Shown here piece by piece: positions 54,066 to 61,629 of a DNA stretch of 61,629 nucleotides. Source of the DNA: DATAMF01 sp964472565. GTDB lineage: Bacteria > Chloroflexota > Anaerolineae > Aggregatilineales > Aggregatilineaceae. Positions within the stretch are counted from its first letter, which is position 1. The number at the start of each line of letters is the position of its first letter. The stretch spans positions 1 to 61,629 of the forward strand of contig CAYYNB010000015.1 in the NCBI GenBank assembly GCA_964472565.1, written 5' to 3'. The notes beneath the pieces were generated by a model. It searched no databases, was not told the origin of the DNA, and saw nothing but the letters and a program-made list of their open reading frames with translations. A program made the translations under genes and the position numbers.

Positions 54066-55088
54066 ATGATCAGCCTACTGCTGACATTAATTGCACTGGC
54101 GGGGCTTGCTGCGGCGGGCTTCGGGGTCTTTTTGGTTGTTCAAGCAGTGCAGCGTGATCGTCCGGCACGAGGCGGCGCACTGCTTACGATTGTGGGCCTG
54201 CTGGCGGCGGTGCTGTTCTTCGTCATGAGCGCCGGTGTGGTGGAGATTCAACCCTCGGAAGTTGGCGTGGTGTTTAATTCGCTCAGCGGTGAACTGTCCG
54301 ACGAACCGCTGGGGCCAGGGATGCATGTAATTATTCCCGGCGTGCAAAGCGTCACGATTTACTCGGTGGCACAGCAGAACTATACGATGTCGGGCCGTTC
54401 GGGGGAAGGCGCGGTTCAAGGCGACGATGCAGTTGAAGCGCTGACGAATGACGGGCAGCAAGTGCGCCTGGATATCGCCGTCATCTATGCCATTGATCCG
54501 ACCAAAGCCAGCATTGTCCACCAGCGATGGCAAGAACGTTACCAGGATGGATTGATCCGTTCAACGGTACGGGCTGTCACCCGCGAAGTCTTAGGCCAGT
54601 TCGATGTACAGGAAATCTACGGTGAGAAGCGATCTGAGCTGGCGGACGAGATCCAAGTGCAGGTTCAAACCGCTATTGGAGACGACGGGTTCCTGGTCAA
54701 CGATGTGCAGGTCCGCAACATCATCTTCTCGGAAGAATATGTAAACTCGATTGAGCAAAAGCAGGTTGCCCAACAGCAAGCGCTGGAAGCCGAGTTCCGC
54801 GTGGAGCAGAAGCGACAAGAAGCGGAACAATTGAAAGCGGAAGCGGAAGGTGATAAACAGGCGGCCATTACCCGCGCACAGGGTGAAGCCGAGGCGCTGC
54901 GCCTGATCAACGAGCAACTAGAAGGCAATCCGCTGCTGATCCAATGGCGGTATATTGAGAAGTTGAATGACAACGTGCGAATTGTGGTGATCCCGTCGAA
55001 CAGCCCCTTCCTGTTTGATATGGAGTCGTTGATGCAGCAGGCCGGTGGGATCGATGGCGGCACGACAGAACCGGCTGAAGGGAACTAG
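54066..55088 (+). CDS. SPFH/band 7 (prohibitin-like) membrane protein
   Basis: A 340-residue protein. Two N-terminal hydrophobic segments (about 2-27 and 40-58) precede a band 7 domain (about 60-250) with VEIQPSEVGVVFNSLSGEL, LDIAVIYAIDP and VQVRNIIFSEEYVNSIEQKQ. A coiled-coil stretch rich in Gln, Glu and Ala follows (AEFRVEQKRQEAEQLKAEAE). SPFH proteins assemble into large membrane microdomain rings and chaperone or shield membrane proteins. ATG 54066 sits 7 nt after GAGGAG; the ATG at 54060 is too close to it. It is divergent from the Lgt-like gene, with which it shares a promoter region. Confidence 0.92.
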   Translation: MISLLLTLIALAGLAAAGFGVFLVVQAVQRDRPARGGALLTIVGLLAAVLFFVMSAGVVEIQPSEVGVVFNSLSGELSDEPLGPGMHVIIPGVQSVTIYSVAQQNYTMSGRSGEGAVQGDDAVEALTNDGQQVRLDIAVIYAIDPTKASIVHQRWQERYQDGLIRSTVRAVTREVLGQFDVQEIYGEKRSELADEIQVQVQTAIGDDGFLVNDVQVRNIIFSEEYVNSIEQKQVAQQQALEAEFRVEQKRQEAEQLKAEAEGDKQAAITRAQGEAEALRLINEQLEGNPLLIQWRYIEKLNDNVRIVVIPSNSPFLFDMESLMQQAGGIDGGTTEPAEGN

Positions 55089-55434
55089 GTCTCTATCCTC
55101 AGCGAAGTTTGGGCAATGCGTGAATTGCTTGAAGAACCTCACTCCCTGCCCCCTCGCCAATGCTTGGGGGAGGGATGAGACAAGCGGCGATGTCCTGAAG
55201 GCGCATCCAGCCACGCCAAAGCACCTTAATCCCCGGCTCGCCATCCGGTTGGCGTCACGCAGGCTTGCTAGGCGAGCCAGAGAAGCGCCAGGCGACAAGG
55301 TTGAACCCGCCCCGTAAGCGTTCGAGGCGGGTTGCTGTCTTCAATGAGCGCTCTGCACCCGCTCTCTATTTGTGGGCAACGTATAGTTGAGGGAAATTGA
55401 TAACTGACGCTGAAAGGTTTTTAGTGATTAGTTT
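55089..55434. other. Gene-free stretch with palindromic repeat and terminator-like stem
   Basis: No credible CDS. At about 55138-55177 CTCCCTGCCCCCTCGCCAAT and GCTTGGGGGAGGG form an imperfect palindrome; read in frame it gives NLTPCPLANAWGRDE, a well-known false translation of dispersed repeats. AACCCGCC (55304-55311) pairs with GGCGGGTT (55326-55333) around 14 nt, a possible weak terminator for the SPFH gene. At 55368-55386 lies the atttgtgggcaacgtatag motif also found near copy B. Confidence 0.5.
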
Positions 55435-55542
55435 TTAGGCCGAACCAAGAAAATAATCATCCCATTCATCCGGTTTGACTCCCCTTGTCTGAGGGAAGGG
55501 GTAAGGGGGGATGGGGTAAAGAAAATATTGGCGCAGCCTTAG
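55435..55542 (+). repeat. Dispersed palindromic repeat (copy D)
   Basis: The longest copy (108 bp): TTAGGCCGAACCAAGAAAAT, a shared middle section, CCCCTTGTCTGAGGGAAGGGG, GTAAGGGGGGATGGGGTAAA and GAAAATATTGGCGCAGCCTT plus AG. It matches copy C over its first half and copy B over its second half, so it is the best representative of the family. It lies between the SPFH gene and the tRNA; the rest of the gap to the tRNA (55543-55693) is AT-rich and shows no gene. Confidence 0.8.
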
Positions 55543-55693
55543 TAAAGACATGACGCGTTATAGCACCCTGTTCTTGCTTGTGAACTAAACACTAAAAACG
55601 AACAACGGTTTTTTTTAAAATTCCCCGCTTTCCCAAAATTTCCCCCTTGCCAAATCCAATCGCCTGATCTATACTAACCCACAGTTGAGCAAT

Positions 55694-55765
<72 letters not shown>

Positions 55766-55782
55766 CAAAAAACACCCTCAAG

Positions 55783-55804
55783 AACGCCTGACCAGGCGTT
55801 TTTT
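55783..55804 (+). terminator. Rho-independent terminator of tRNA-Gly
   Basis: AACGCCTG-AC-CAGGCGTT (8-bp stem; the tip probably opens to a larger loop) is followed by TTTT. It lies 17 nt after the tRNA. Confidence 0.85.
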
Positions 55805-55827
55805 GTTGCCTCGCAAAGGTATCTTCT

Positions 55828-55858
55828 GACAGCAACTTGCTGTCAAGTTGCTGTCAAA
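55828..55858. repeat. Tandem direct repeats with near-palindrome
   Basis: TTGCTGTCAAG (55837-55847) is followed directly by TTGCTGTCAAA (55848-55858). With the upstream GACAGCAA (55828-55835) it forms a near-palindrome around one central base. It lies 63 nt after the tRNA and could be a binding site, for instance an integrase arm site or operator. No integrase gene is visible. The remaining bases to 56050 hold no credible CDS. Confidence 0.5.
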
Positions 55859-56050
55859 ATCGCCGCTCATTTTCGCCTCGGCAGTTGCTCACAACAACCA
55901 CTTCGCCAGAGCATATTCGATTGTCAACGTACTTCCCGAAGTGTAATTCATCAAACAGTGAAGCACAAGAGACCGGCGAAGCCCAAAGTGAACACACCGG
56001 TACCCTGGCGTCTCTTGTCACTCTAGGGGTCTGACTCGACAAATCGAGAT

Positions 56051-58465
56051 TTAAAGAGAACGTTCTCCGCCGTATTCCTCGACAGTCAGATGGGGTGATG
56101 GCTGCCCCACCCAGAAAATAGCTAATTCGTGAAGGGCGCGGGTAATACTCACGTAGAGGATGCGTCCGTCTAGCTCCGTCGCCGTGTAATTCTCGCTGTT
56201 GGCATTAGCGAGAATGCAGGCTTCAAATTCCAGACCCTTTGTCACGTGAGCAGGCAGAATCACCATACCCGTTTGATATTTCTGATTACTATCCAGAACG
56301 ACAGGGACATTTAAGGACAACGCTCGTAACCCACGTCGCACCAGTTCACACTCCGTGCTGGATTTACAGATAACCGCAATATTCTCGTAGCCCTGGTCAT
56401 GGTAATGACGCAGTTGGTCGAAAATCATCTGAAACAGCGTGCTTGGATTTTCGGCCTGCGAGCAGGTGACGGCTGGTCCATGCCTGTGAAAAGGTTCCGC
56501 TAGCCTATATTGTTTATCTTTCAAAACGGGGCCTTGCAGGATTTGATTAGCGAAGCTCGTTATCTCGTAGGTTGAACGATAGGTCTGGGTGATTTCCTCA
56601 TATTGAATGGCGTCGCCTGGAAATACATCAATGAGTTCTTGCCATCGACTAATGCCCCGATAGGAATGGATGGACTGCGCCAAATCCCCCAGGATGGTCA
56701 TTGCGCCGGAAGCCGAGTACTTTCTGAGCAGCCAGAACTGGAGCGGGGATAGGTCCTGCGCCTCATCGACAACGAGATAATCATACATGGTTTGAGCGTG
56801 TGATATGCCATCTAAACCGATATGTAAATAGGCAAGGGCTGCCATATCTTCAACTCTAAAGCGGTAATCCTTTGGCGCGCCCTTATGGAGCAGCGCCTGG
56901 GCTTCATTCCAGGGGACTATTCCAGTGGAAAGCTTTTGGAGAAGCTTGGCATCTGTTATGAGTCTGGCCCAGGCTTCAGTGGCATGGGTACTCGGCCAGC
57001 GGTGGTTGAAATCTTCCGTCACGAGGTGGACTACTTCGCCGCGAAAATTCTCCAGCGCGCGCCGCCGGTTGCGTTCTACGAGGTTGATGATGCTGGAGAT
57101 ATTCTGCTCGGATATTTTATGCTTTTGGACTTGCTCCTGAGTAGGAATACGCCTATCGTCATAGGGTTCGATGAGTTCGGCCCACTTTTGCATCTGTTGT
57201 CTGTCACCAGACCGTGTTTCAAGCAGATGGATGAGTTCTTGAACGCGTGCTGGAAACTGCTGCTGGTGCTGTTTGATAATCTGGTCCACTACTGCCGATA
57301 GGACGGCACTTCGCTGTTGGTTGATAGGAAGCTGTCCTGTCGCGGCCCAAATAGGTTGAATATCCTCTGGTGTAATGTGATAGTCGAGCGCTAAGCTGCC
57401 TTTTCCCTTGGGGAAGTAAGTCAAACCGTCGGGGGGAATGTCAAACTGGTTGCGGTATGTAGCGAGCAGCCGGTCTAGCACAGGCACCATCTTGAGTGAG
57501 CCTTTCAACCGGCTTCGGCTGTAAATTGTGACGCGTTGGTCGCGCGGGAGATTTTGATTCAATATATCAGTCAGAGTCGCGTCTTCAATTGTCTTTGGCG
57601 CTTGTCGTCCCATCAGGCGCGACACCCACTCGGTATAGGTAAGCTGCGGAACATCTTTGATGCCGAGGTGGGGGAGAACTTGCGAGATGAATTCCAGAAA
57701 TACCTCGCTGGCTCCGATTATCAGCATCTTCTTGGTTTCAAAATGGCTTTCTGCGGAATGGGGATAGAGCAGAAATGCAACCCGATGCAGGGCAATGGTG
57801 GTTTTTCCACTTCCCGCTGCGCCTTGCACAATCAGAATCTGGTTGGGTTTCGCACGGATAAGCTCGTTCTGGCGTTCCTGAATGGTTGCGACAACATCCC
57901 GTAATTCTCGTCCCTTTTTGCCTTCCAGAACGAGGCGCAGGTACTCATCCGGGTCAATTAACGTATCACGGCGGTCATCTTCGGCTAATTCGATTCCTCT
58001 GAGTACAGGTCGCCGGTCGAGTTCATCCATTACATTAACCAGACGGCTGAACGCAATCTCCAGATGGCGTTTAAGGAACAACTCGCCATAAATCGTTCCA
58101 TCAGGTGCATTGTATGAGACCTGAGCGCGATTCTTGGTATAGAAAAGAGATGCCAGCGGGGCGCGCCAATCAATGATACGAATGGGGCCATCCAGGTTCA
58201 GATAACCAATATAGAATTCCTCCACTTCAGGGTGTTCATCTTCCTGAAAGTCAATTCGCCCGATATAGGGGCTATCAAGTACTGCTGCGAGTCGTTCCAG
58301 CCGGGATTCTTTCTGCTGTTCCAGGTTGAAGCTGGCCCAATCATCGCCCCCATCCAAATGGGCTTGTCTGGTTGTCTGAATAGTTGCTTTGATACAGTCG
58401 AGCGTTTCCTGGAGGCGCGTGGTCTCAAGCTCAAATTCAGGATGGGAATTCTTCGCATTCGTCAT
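56051..58465 (-). CDS. HelD-like UvrD-superfamily helicase
   Basis: An 804-residue superfamily 1 helicase with HelD-type features: N-terminal coiled coil, YIGRIDF (67-73), EFYIGYL, IIDWRAPLASLFY (97-109), a YGELFLKRH segment, Walker A GAAGSGKT (215-222) followed by TIALHR, Walker B VVDEAQDLSPLQF (about 565), motif V HVTKGLEFEACIL and motif VI YVSITRALHEL. HelD proteins remove stalled or antibiotic-bound RNA polymerase from DNA. The length is close to the usual 700-780. The ATG at 58465 lacks a strong ribosome-binding site. It is divergent from the STAND NTPase gene, across 196 nt. The location beside a tRNA and a STAND gene leaves open a defence-associated role. Confidence 0.85.
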   Translation of the reverse strand: MTNAKNSHPEFELETTRLQETLDCIKATIQTTRQAHLDGGDDWASFNLEQQKESRLERLAAVLDSPYIGRIDFQEDEHPEVEEFYIGYLNLDGPIRIIDWRAPLASLFYTKNRAQVSYNAPDGTIYGELFLKRHLEIAFSRLVNVMDELDRRPVLRGIELAEDDRRDTLIDPDEYLRLVLEGKKGRELRDVVATIQERQNELIRAKPNQILIVQGAAGSGKTTIALHRVAFLLYPHSAESHFETKKMLIIGASEVFLEFISQVLPHLGIKDVPQLTYTEWVSRLMGRQAPKTIEDATLTDILNQNLPRDQRVTIYSRSRLKGSLKMVPVLDRLLATYRNQFDIPPDGLTYFPKGKGSLALDYHITPEDIQPIWAATGQLPINQQRSAVLSAVVDQIIKQHQQQFPARVQELIHLLETRSGDRQQMQKWAELIEPYDDRRIPTQEQVQKHKISEQNISSIINLVERNRRRALENFRGEVVHLVTEDFNHRWPSTHATEAWARLITDAKLLQKLSTGIVPWNEAQALLHKGAPKDYRFRVEDMAALAYLHIGLDGISHAQTMYDYLVVDEAQDLSPLQFWLLRKYSASGAMTILGDLAQSIHSYRGISRWQELIDVFPGDAIQYEEITQTYRSTYEITSFANQILQGPVLKDKQYRLAEPFHRHGPAVTCSQAENPSTLFQMIFDQLRHYHDQGYENIAVICKSSTECELVRRGLRALSLNVPVVLDSNQKYQTGMVILPAHVTKGLEFEACILANANSENYTATELDGRILYVSITRALHELAIFWVGQPSPHLTVEEYGGERSL

Positions 58466-58620
58466 ATGCTTAGCCTGGAAGGAGCGGGTTAAGTCTTTCT
58501 GTCACAATATTTGCTCATACTATCCCATCCTATCATTTCGTTTTTCAGGACGCAACCTTCATAACAGCATGGACATACTTGTATAGTATCAGTTCGATTC
58601 CTCCAGTTTTCAGGCTGTAC

Positions 58621-58626
58621 TATAAT
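58621..58626 (+). promoter_or_regulatory. Perfect -10 box upstream of the STAND gene
   Basis: TATAAT lies 35 nt before the ATG of the STAND gene, within the 196-nt divergent region. No good -35 is placed at 16-18 nt, so an activator or an alternative factor may be needed. A second -10-like TATAGT lies at about 58582. Confidence 0.45.
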
Positions 58627-58661
58627 GAGCGAAAGTCCACTCGCCACAGGAGAACCTCTCC

Positions 58662-61629
58662 ATGTCTCAGCGTATCGATGTTTTCATCAGCAGCACCTCC
58701 CGCGACCTACCCGAACACCGCAAGCAGGTGATGGATGCGTGTCTGCGCATGGGCATGTTCCCAATTATGATGGAACATCTGCCTGCCAGCGATGCCGACG
58801 CGATTGAAGCCTCGCTGAAAATGGTGGATGACGCCGAGATTTACCTGGGCATTTTCGCGTGGCGGTATGGATATATCCCTGCCGGACACGATATTTCCAT
58901 CACGGAGATGGAATACAACCGGGCTGTAGAGCGGGATATTCCGCGTCTGATATTTGTGATGCATGATGACCACCCGGTGAAAGGCTCGGATGTCGAGAAG
59001 GGGATAGGGGCGGAGAAGCTTGAGGTATTCAAACAACGTCTGCTCACGGAGCAGGTTGTCAATTTCTATATCTCTCCCGAAGATTTGCGCGGACAGGTTA
59101 TTCATAGCTTGGTTCCCTATCGCGTGGCTGACTCTGATAGCCTGCATTCTCGTTATGCCAGCGAAATTCCCCTACCGCCAGAGCCATATATTGCTCATCC
59201 CTATACTCTATTAGAAACTGGACAAGTAATCGGTCGCCAAAAAGAACTTCGTATGCTGACCGAATGGGCAGCGGCATCAACTACTGCTGTCTTTAATTTC
59301 GTAGTTGCTATAGGTGGAATGGGCAAAAGCGCTCTGACTTGGAAATGGTTTAATGAAATTGCTCCAGAAGTCATGAAACCTCTTGCTGGACGAATATGGT
59401 GGAGCTTTTATGAGAGCGATGCGCGTTTTGAAAATTTTATTATTCGAGCGCTGGCCTATGTTACTCGTCGTCGAAAAGAGGAAATTGAGAACATACTGCC
59501 ATCTGAGCGGGAATCCCAACTGCTAGCCGCTTTGAATAAAGAGCCGTTTTTGCTTGTGTTCGATGGTCTCGAACGAGTCATGACAGCTTATGCACGTATG
59601 GATGCGGCGCGAATGCCCGATGATGATTTAGACGATAGAACAGCTAATTTTGTAGTTGGTGCCGAAAGTGTGCCGGATGATATGGCACAAGCATTTGTGG
59701 GTAGACACAATCTACGAAAAACGGCTGACCCTCGTATCGGTGCGTTTTTACGCAAAATGGCTCTCGCCAAGAAGACACGAGTTTTAGTCAGTACCCGTTT
59801 ATATCCTGCGGAACTTCAGACCATTACGGGCGAGACATTCCCTGGCTGTAGAGCTTATTTTTTGCGAGGATTAGAGGATGAGGATGCCATAAAGCTGTGG
59901 CACGCCTATAAAGTGAGCGGTTCTCGTGAGGCCCTGCTGCCCATCTTTCGTACCTTCGATAACTATCCTCTTCTTATTCGTGCTTTAGCGGGTGAAGTTG
60001 CTAAACACCGGCGTGCTTGCGGGGACTTTGATGTATGGATACGTATCCATCCATCCTTTTCTCCAACAACTTTGCCTACGATTGAAGTGAAGTCTCATGT
60101 TCTTGACTACGCTATGCAGGATTTAGACGAAAAAGCCAGGAAAGTTATGTATACTCTGGCGGCTTTCCGTATGCCCTCCAGCTATGACACGTTAGTTGCT
60201 TTACTCGTCCAGAAGGATAAATTGTTCTCGAATGAAGTTGGACTGGATGAGATGTTAGGAGAGTTGGAGGATAGAGGATTATTGGGGTGGGATAAAAGAG
60301 CCAATCGATACGACTTACATCCCATTATCCGTGCCACCATATGGGATGGTTTAGGCACAGATTTGCGCAAAGACATCTACCTTTCTCTTCAGGACCATTT
60401 CAGCGCTATACCTTTTGTAGGTGAGAATAAAATTCATACGCTTGAAGATGTAAGCCCTATCATTGAGTTATATTGTTCCTTGGTGAATCTGGGGAGATTA
60501 ACTGATGCTGTTGTGCTTTTTGAAGTTCGGCTGTTCGATATATTGTTCTTCCAACTTAGCAGTGTTCGTCACATGATTGAATTATTGGAGATGCTATTAT
60601 CCACCGATTCGACCCTTTCCAGTGTGACAGATGACCTAAAAGCTTTCACTTATCGTGCCCTAGGTCAGGGATATCACAGAGAGGGAAGCATTGGCAGTTC
60701 CATCAAGTTTTATCAGAAAGCGATAGATATCTATCAGCAGTTGCGGAAAAACAGCAGCATTAATTTGACAAAGAGAAATTTGTCAGACGCGCTGAGATTA
60801 TCTGGCGCTTTATACGAGGCAGAACGTAGTGCTAAAGAAGCACTTGCGATAAGTAGAAAACAATACAATTTTAGACGTGAGGCCTTATGCTTGATGCGAC
60901 TAGGTTTAGTACTTGCGGCTAAGGGGGTGCTTTCAGATGCTGAAGTGACACTCCTACGTGCTGTTCGCATTTTTGAATATGAGCGTGAAGCAGAAGAGGT
61001 AAGTTTAGTCTGTTCCTATCTCTCAGAGTTATGTATTTGGAAGCAAACGTATGGTGAGGCCGCTCATTATGCTGACCGGGCATGGGAACTATCCAGCCAC
61101 TTCGAGTCGATAAGGCAAGGCCACAAAGAGCGTACCTTCATTCGTGCAGCCTCAAAACAAGGGACTGCCGCATTGTTTTCGTGCGAATACGAACAGGCGA
61201 AAGAAAAATTGACTTATGCTCTCAGCCGGGCGCGCAGTGTTGATTTTAGACAAGAAGAAATAATATCGTTGAACTATTTGGCCGGATTAGCGGGCAAAAG
61301 ACAAAGTAGCGCCGAGGCTAAAAGTTATCTGGAAGATGTCTGGGAACTCGTTGAGCGTGGCCCCTATCCCCTCTTTCACGCCGACGCCCTCAACCTCCTT
61401 GCCCAAATCGAGCGCGACGAGGGGAACACCACCGCCGCTATCGCCGCCGCCACGCAAGCCTACGAAAAAGCATGGTGCGACGGCCCACCCTACGCCTATC
61501 ACTGGGGCCTCGAAGCAGCCAGGAAACACCTGGATGAACTCGGCGCGCCGTATCCCGATATGCCGCCGGTTGCCCCGGCCAAGTATGCGCCACTGCAGGA
61601 GGTAGCTATTTCTCCGTCGGATGGCTTTG
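58662..61629 (+). CDS. DUF4062-STAND NTPase with TPR-like repeats (partial, runs off window)
   Basis: An open frame of 989 codons without stop up to the window end. The start is ATG 58662, with CAGGAGA about 8 nt upstream. Order: DUF4062-like N-terminus (1 to about 100), opening RIDVFISSTSRDLPEHR and containing FAWRYGYIP; NTPase core with P-loop AIGGMGKSALT (GGMGKS at 218-223), Walker B LLVFDGLE (D301) and STRLYPAEL; a winged-helix-like region ending in DLHPIIRATIW; and C-terminal helical repeats (from about 640) in TPR style, e.g. REGSIGSSIKFYQKAIDIYQ. This is the architecture of bacterial NLR-like conflict proteins: a C-terminal sensor triggers NTPase oligomerisation and activates the N-terminal effector. 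Most of the gene is visibly more AT-rich than the vWA locus, consistent with transfer. The last 80 codons are GC-rich again. Confidence 0.88.
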   Translation, partial: MSQRIDVFISSTSRDLPEHRKQVMDACLRMGMFPIMMEHLPASDADAIEASLKMVDDAEIYLGIFAWRYGYIPAGHDISITEMEYNRAVERDIPRLIFVMHDDHPVKGSDVEKGIGAEKLEVFKQRLLTEQVVNFYISPEDLRGQVIHSLVPYRVADSDSLHSRYASEIPLPPEPYIAHPYTLLETGQVIGRQKELRMLTEWAAASTTAVFNFVVAIGGMGKSALTWKWFNEIAPEVMKPLAGRIWWSFYESDARFENFIIRALAYVTRRRKEEIENILPSERESQLLAALNKEPFLLVFDGLERVMTAYARMDAARMPDDDLDDRTANFVVGAESVPDDMAQAFVGRHNLRKTADPRIGAFLRKMALAKKTRVLVSTRLYPAELQTITGETFPGCRAYFLRGLEDEDAIKLWHAYKVSGSREALLPIFRTFDNYPLLIRALAGEVAKHRRACGDFDVWIRIHPSFSPTTLPTIEVKSHVLDYAMQDLDEKARKVMYTLAAFRMPSSYDTLVALLVQKDKLFSNEVGLDEMLGELEDRGLLGWDKRANRYDLHPIIRATIWDGLGTDLRKDIYLSLQDHFSAIPFVGENKIHTLEDVSPIIELYCSLVNLGRLTDAVVLFEVRLFDILFFQLSSVRHMIELLEMLLSTDSTLSSVTDDLKAFTYRALGQGYHREGSIGSSIKFYQKAIDIYQQLRKNSSINLTKRNLSDALRLSGALYEAERSAKEALAISRKQYNFRREALCLMRLGLVLAAKGVLSDAEVTLLRAVRIFEYEREAEEVSLVCSYLSELCIWKQTYGEAAHYADRAWELSSHFESIRQGHKERTFIRAASKQGTAALFSCEYEQAKEKLTYALSRARSVDFRQEEIISLNYLAGLAGKRQSSAEAKSYLEDVWELVERGPYPLFHADALNLLAQIERDEGNTTAAIAAATQAYEKAWCDGPPYAYHWGLEAARKHLDELGAPYPDMPPVAPAKYAPLQEVAISPSDGF

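Noticed and set aside
55045..55317. A 90-residue frame after the SPFH gene (starting MGSMAARQNR)
   Set aside because: It overlaps the end of the SPFH gene and includes LTPCPLAN, a well-known false translation of dispersed palindromic repeats.

Overview
The window looks like part of a Chloroflexota (Anaerolineae-like) chromosome. This is an inference from three things: a long locus of von Willebrand factor A (vWA) and tubulin-like proteins, a sugar ABC transporter next to it, and short GC-rich palindromic repeats of the kind seen in those genomes. No ribosomal RNA or other taxonomic marker is present. The window opens with 51 C residues, which is probably a contig-end artefact.

Region 1 (1-9450): a small AT-rich membrane protein gene, two M1-type metallopeptidase paralogues (one secreted, one a lipoprotein), and a MalE-MalF-MalG sugar ABC transporter without its ATPase. 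The MalF protein carries an unusual insertion of about 500 residues with roughly five bacterial SH3-like repeats. A bidirectional terminator closes the operon.

Region 2 (9464-50467): thirteen minus-strand genes packed head to tail, in two blocks separated by a 365-nt gap with a palindromic element at 34481-34660. Block A (50467 to 34669) encodes a 1411-residue alpha-helical protein, a metallophosphoesterase, a vWA protein, a tubulin-like protein, a kinase-like/coiled-coil protein and a membrane-anchored SH3 protein. Block B (34303 to 9464) encodes a vWA protein, a second tubulin-like protein with an intact-looking tubulin signature, two giant fusions, a vWA protein, a disordered linker protein and a last vWA protein. 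The two fusions are the most striking finding: each joins extracytoplasmic modules (vWA in one; CAP plus thioredoxin-like in the other), a CxxCH motif, a TolB/PD40-like propeller and membrane segments to a cytoplasmic tubulin-like domain. Three of the four tubulin-like domains have lost the GGTGxG signature. I propose that the locus encodes an envelope-spanning apparatus that couples outside adhesion, redox or ligand sensing to a cytoplasmic tubulin-like scaffold, with the kinase-like and helical proteins as regulators or scaffolds. The family knowledge behind this is that FtsZl-1/Tubulin_2-type proteins have been proposed to act in membrane remodelling and tend to lie near vWA genes.

Region 3 (50525-55765): housekeeping-type genes (a small conserved hypothetical, a LysE-family exporter behind a possible leader-peptide attenuator, a nitrilase-family amidohydrolase, a divergent Lgt-family protein and an SPFH/band 7 protein), dispersed repeats, and a tRNA-Gly(GCC).

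Region 4 (55766-61629): beyond the tRNA are a HelD-like helicase and, divergently transcribed, a DUF4062-STAND NTPase with TPR-like repeats that runs off the window. This resembles the start of a tRNA-associated defence island.
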